From assembly GCA_019217005.1 (NCBI GenBank), contig JAHBNG010000089.1, positions 1 through 60,637 of the forward strand: a stretch of 60,637 nucleotides of DNA. The letters run 5' to 3'. Made by a program: the position numbers and the translations under genes. The stretch's first letter is position 1. Every line of letters starts with the position of its first letter. Below the pieces are notes generated by a model, which saw nothing but the letters and a program-made list of their open reading frames with translations, ran no database searches and was not told the origin of the DNA. This stretch comes from Chloroflexi bacterium TSY (lineage in GTDB: Bacteria > Chloroflexota > Anaerolineae > Caldilineales > Caldilineaceae). Positions 57,317 through 60,637 of this stretch are shown one piece after another.

Positions 57317-58726
57317 ATGTCAGAGTATCGAACAGACCCCCTATCATTGTCAACCCGAATCGAGAGTGGGGGAGAGTGAGCGAACTGTCAACGGCGTACA
57401 ATGTGTCTCGAACGTGGCTCTATAAGTTGAGAGAGAGCGGTGAAGCGGCGCTGAAAGCGATCTTGTCGCCAGTGAGTCCAGGACCGCAGCCGAAAAGCCA
57501 TGTGATCGAAGTGGATGAGACGTTCATCCGACGAACCATAACGGTGTTGCCGATGCTGCGAGGAAGCGTACGAGATATCCAAAGGGGGTTGGGGTTGCTG
57601 CTAGGTGTGGAGCGGTCGGTGGGATTCATCCAAGGGACGCTGGCGGAAGTTGGAGAACTGGCATCGGCGTACAATGAGAGCATGGTGCCGACGCTGCCGG
57701 TGTTGGGGGAAGCGGATGAAATTTTCTGTGGCGACCAACCGTGCCTGACGGTGGTGGACGGAGCATCGTTTGCGCTGTTGAATATCTCAGCAGCCGATGC
57801 CCGAGATGAAACAACATGGGGGGTTGAAGTTTCTCGAATTGCTCGAGCGAGGCATCACCTTTGATGACTTGGTGACCGATGGGGCTTTGGGCATTCAGGC
57901 AGGAGCCAAGGCAGCGGGGATGAATGCGCCACACTCCTATGACCTCTTTCACCAAATGCAGAATGGCACCAAAATCACCCAACGTCTGGAGAGAGAAATG
58001 GACCAGGCCATGACCGACCGTGACGTAGCTTGGCAAGTGTTGGACGAGCAGACTGCTCCTGCACGTCGCCCTGGGCGACCACGCAAATGCACAGTGACTC
58101 TCGAGGTTGCCGACCAAACGGTGCTGACAGCAGTTGACTTGCACGAGAACTGGACATGGCTTCTCCGAACGGTCCGTCAGGCACTGGAGCCGATTTCACC
58201 GACCGGGCAGCTTGTCAACACAGATGCGGCGCAACAAACCATTCTGGCTGCCACCCAACTTATGATGGAGATGAACCGCGATGAAATTGCACACTTTGCC
58301 ACCCAACTGCAGCAGAATCTACCTACATTGCTGGCTCCCCTCCGCCAGAACCTCTCACCTGAGTACGAAGCCTTCATCACACACCTCTGGACTTATCGCC
58401 ATGACCATCAACTTCCCATTGAACAGCTTTTCCCTCCCTCATTGCAGCCTATGGCTCTTGCCTTCTGGCATGCACTGGATCGCTTCCATCGGGCTTCTTC
58501 TCTAGCTGAATCCTTTCATGCTTGGCTCAGGCCCTTTCTTGCAATCCATCGCTCTTTGCCCGATTGGTTGGCCGCTCTTTTACAGCTCTTTTGGAATCAT
58601 CGCACCTTCTCACGTGGCAAACGCTCCGGTCACTCACCCTTAGAACTGGCTACCGATTCCTATGTCCCTTCTTTGGCTGACGCCCTTGATGCCATTCTTC
58701 AGCCTCAACAGCAACTGGCTCTTTAA
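57317..58726 (+). pseudogene. IS-B transposase (DUF6399/ISNCY-like), two frameshifts in G-runs
   Basis: MSEYRTDPLSLSTRIES begins at ATG 57317. One G is missing from the run at 57368-57372, after which ELSTAYNVSRTWLYKLRESGEAAL continues in another frame (57376-57864). An extra G in the run 57818-57823 breaks DETTWG from LKFLELLERGITFDDLVTDGA; the rest runs to 58726. Likely acidic residues are D in HVIEVDETF, E/D in VLGEADEIFCGD and DLVTDGA. The end (SSLAESFHAWLRPFLAIHRSLPDW…LLQLFWNHRTF) is distinctive. Family assignment is from memory and uncertain. Confidence 0.7.
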
Positions 58727-58826
58727 CCTATTCTCTTTTTAACGTGCCCATTTCAATTTTGTAAACCTAACTCATCCCTTGTTCTGAACCTGCCCAAGAA
58801 TCGCTATAAAAATAAGGACATCCCAA

Positions 58827-60245
58827 ATGGAAGATAGCAAAGAAATCGAAAAAAGCCCAGTATTGCTGAGAGAGATATTGAGTTTAGTGAAGAAGTGTGA
58901 GGGGAACTATGGTCAAAAGCGAGTATTCAACCGAATAGTGGCGTTGGTAATGGGGGAGCTATTTTCGTTCGGACGCCACACAATCACGCAGTTGTTGCTA
59001 ACGTTGGGACTGACGGATGAAGATTGGAGTGTGTGGTACCGAATCTTTAGCGCAGGCCGATTTGAAGAAGAAAAGACAAGCAAGGTGATGTTGGGAGAGA
59101 TATTGAAGGAGGTGTCAGAGGAGGGGCCATTTGTAGTAGGAGGAGATGGGTTTCATGTACCAAGATGTAGTGAGAAGATGCCAGGAAGTGGGTGGATGCA
59201 AGGTCTGGCGACGGCGAAATGGAAACCCGGTCTCCAGCGAGGTCAGCGTTACGTAGAGACATCATGGCTAACGCCGATGAAGAATGGGTTTAGCCGAGCG
59301 ATCCCGATAAGATGTCTGCCGGCATTTACCCAGAAGTCAGTGCCATGTGAAGGGGAAGAGCCGCGCACAGAAGTAGAAACGGGCGTGGTCATTTTGAAGT
59401 GGATTCGGTTAGCAATGGATGGGATGGGGCGCACAGCCCAGCTCTTGGTCTCGCTCTATGATGGCAGCTATGACACGATAGATTTCTGGTCGGGGTTACC
59501 AGAGAGAACAGTAGCAATCGTTCGGACAGCTCGCAACCGTTGCCTCTATAAGATGCCATCGAAGGATGCCCACGGCAACCGCAAATATGGTGAGAAGGCA
59601 GACTCACCGGCTGCCTGGCTCAAGCGACGCAAAGGGTTCAAGCGCCTGGAGTTGATGATACGAGGGCGCAAACGCAACATGCGTTATCGGATTGAAGGCC
59701 CCTTTCGGCGGGATGGATTGCCGGACGTCCCTCTCATGTTGATTGTGATCGGGGGCGGTAAACGTCCGCCAGGTTCACGCCGCAAAAATTACAAACCCTG
59801 CTTCTTTCTTGTCACTGCTGTTCAGATTGATGCCGTTTGGTCTTTGCCTCTGTCCACTCCCCTCATCCTTGCTTGGCTCTGGCAACGATGGGAACTTGAG
59901 GTCGCCCATCGACAAATGAAGAGCGGTCTCGGCTTGGGCGAAAAGCAATGTTGGAACGATTTCTCCACTGTCGCTACTGTTCAATGGTCCGTTTGGATTT
60001 ATACCCTCATTATGCTCAGTGGCTATCGCATCTGGAAAAATCAGCCCGGTCCACAAGCTCCTGGCCTTTGGCGCAAGCCTGCTCAACGATGGTCTTTCAA
60101 TATCGTTTGCCAGTCTCTTCGTATCGAAATGTGGCACCACCCTCAATTTCGGGCCACTTGGACCTCATCACGCGACAACTGGCTTGCAAATGAGCCCCTT
60201 TGGGACAATTTGATGAACTCGATTCTCGCTTCTACCAGATTTTAG
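58827..60245 (+). CDS. DDE transposase, IS4/IS701-like
   Basis: 472 residues, uninterrupted. Possible catalytic acids are D in VVGGDGFHVPR, D in VSLYDGSYDTI and E in LWQRWELEVAHRQMKSGLGLGEKQ, the last close to the IS4-type E-helix pattern. AAGGA lies 7-8 nt before ATG. No inverted repeats could be matched between 58796-58826 and 60246-60637, so the left end of this element may have been lost where IS-B now sits. Confidence 0.8.
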   Translation: MEDSKEIEKSPVLLREILSLVKKCEGNYGQKRVFNRIVALVMGELFSFGRHTITQLLLTLGLTDEDWSVWYRIFSAGRFEEEKTSKVMLGEILKEVSEEGPFVVGGDGFHVPRCSEKMPGSGWMQGLATAKWKPGLQRGQRYVETSWLTPMKNGFSRAIPIRCLPAFTQKSVPCEGEEPRTEVETGVVILKWIRLAMDGMGRTAQLLVSLYDGSYDTIDFWSGLPERTVAIVRTARNRCLYKMPSKDAHGNRKYGEKADSPAAWLKRRKGFKRLELMIRGRKRNMRYRIEGPFRRDGLPDVPLMLIVIGGGKRPPGSRRKNYKPCFFLVTAVQIDAVWSLPLSTPLILAWLWQRWELEVAHRQMKSGLGLGEKQCWNDFSTVATVQWSVWIYTLIMLSGYRIWKNQPGPQAPGLWRKPAQRWSFNIVCQSLRIEMWHHPQFRATWTSSRDNWLANEPLWDNLMNSILASTRF

Positions 60246-60637
60246 CATCCGTTTTTGCTTGCTTTTTGAGCAGCCACGGGCTTTTTAACCTACTTTTTTC
60301 CGCTACGGTCACGTTTCTTTGCTTGACCTCTTTTTTCTTTACCCAAATAGCCAAACTCAAGCTACGGTTGACTTGGATGAGGCAGTTTATCCTAGGTCCT
60401 GGCTCTGGCAGGACAAGCGTCAAGAGAGCGACTGTTTCCAAGTAACGATCCTGTGTTCTTGATGCTGCGATTACAATCAGAGGATAGGTAGCAAGCTACG
60501 ACCATGCGTCTTGCAATATCGAGGAATCGCAAGGGGTATGCGTGCAGTATTCAATCGCCAATTATAAGACGACGGAAGGGAGTCTGAGCTCGACTTTGTA
60601 CAATTTGGGCACATTAAAAAGTTAATAAAGAAGGAAC
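60246..60637. other. Right window edge, no gene recognised
   Basis: The first part (to about 60450) is probably the 3' untranslated end of the IS4/IS701-like element, with T-rich runs. I find no ORF with family features and no repeat shared with the rest of the window. Confidence 0.45.

Larger units (their letters stand above)
57191..58795 (+). mobile_element. 1.6-kb IS (IS-B), likely partner of MITE-B
   Basis: Left end GGGCTGGTTCAGAAATAGG at 57191; right end (complement) GGGCAGGTTCAGAAC… ending at 58795. Block two, TAGGTTGACA or TTAGGTTTACA, lies 3 nt after GGTTCA at the left and 14 nt at the right. A third shared block, ACGTTAA then AAGAGAATAGGTTA, lies further in (57227 and 58745). Flanks AAATAACC and AAGAATCG do not match, so the original target site has been lost or altered. 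Confidence 0.85.

Noticed and set aside
57227..58745. IS-B ends placed at the ACGTTAA blocks
   Set aside because: Outer blocks GGGC(T/A)GGTTCA and TAGGTT(G/T)ACA match the MITE ends with conserved spacing, so the element extends to 57191 and 58795.
1..60637. tRNA, rRNA, riboswitch or phage structural genes
   Set aside because: None recognised on either strand.

Overview
The window looks like accessory DNA from a soil, sediment or wastewater bacterium of the Chloroflexota (Anaerolineae/Caldilineae type). This rests on gene families rather than a marker gene: MalT-type LuxR regulators beginning PILQTKLY, DUF3179, Uma2, two STAND/AAA ATPases with C-terminal PD-(D/E)XK nuclease domains, and PL22/PhyH/ThuA/TIM-barrel genes around an oligopeptide-type ABC transporter. 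No rRNA, tRNA or CRISPR was seen. The window opens on the first base of an IS982-type element.

Layout. 1-9.9 kb: IS982-type element; DUF3179 lipoprotein; OmpR-type regulator and histidine kinase split by IS copy 1; enoyl-CoA hydratase translationally coupled to the kinase; PL22 oligogalacturonate lyase with a TauD-like dioxygenase. 10-11.3 kb: Uma2 gene and a repeat-rich spacer with a 215-bp MITE. 11.4-21.8 kb: PhyH dioxygenase, then a long minus-strand catabolic group (sugar isomerase, solute-binding lipoprotein, two permeases with a LysE-type exporter between them, ThuA, aldo/keto reductase, sialidase-like propeller) and a kinase-fold protein. 22-28.7 kb: AraC regulator, a VOC gene cut by IS copy 2, an AAA/nuclease protein, IS copy 3. 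28.7-32 kb: a rearrangement scar with two 5'-truncated genes head to head. 32.1-43.9 kb: small redox and regulatory genes, including a MarR regulator with two matching operators; many are frameshifted. 44.7-51.6 kb: a MalT-type regulator broken by a frameshift and a MITE, an AAA/nuclease protein, and a FetA/FetB iron exporter whose permease gene is split by a second kind of MITE. 51.6-60.6 kb: TetR regulator with paired operators, a fused [2Fe-2S]/molybdopterin dehydrogenase, an FAD subunit truncated by IS copy 4, and two further IS elements.

The main theme is mobile-element damage that can be reversed on paper. Removing IS copy 2 plus one TTAAA repeat restores a 121-residue VOC protein. Removing the 155-bp MITE plus one GGTTTTAC repeat restores a 261-residue FetB. 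Removing the 215-bp MITE plus one AGACT repeat restores the MalT/LuxR frame. The 155-bp MITE has the same unequal ends (two blocks 3 nt apart on the left, 14 nt apart on the right) as the 1.6-kb IS at 57191-58795, which makes that IS its likely mobilising partner. Many other genes carry single-base shifts, often in homopolymers, so true gene decay and residual sequencing error cannot be separated from the sequence alone.
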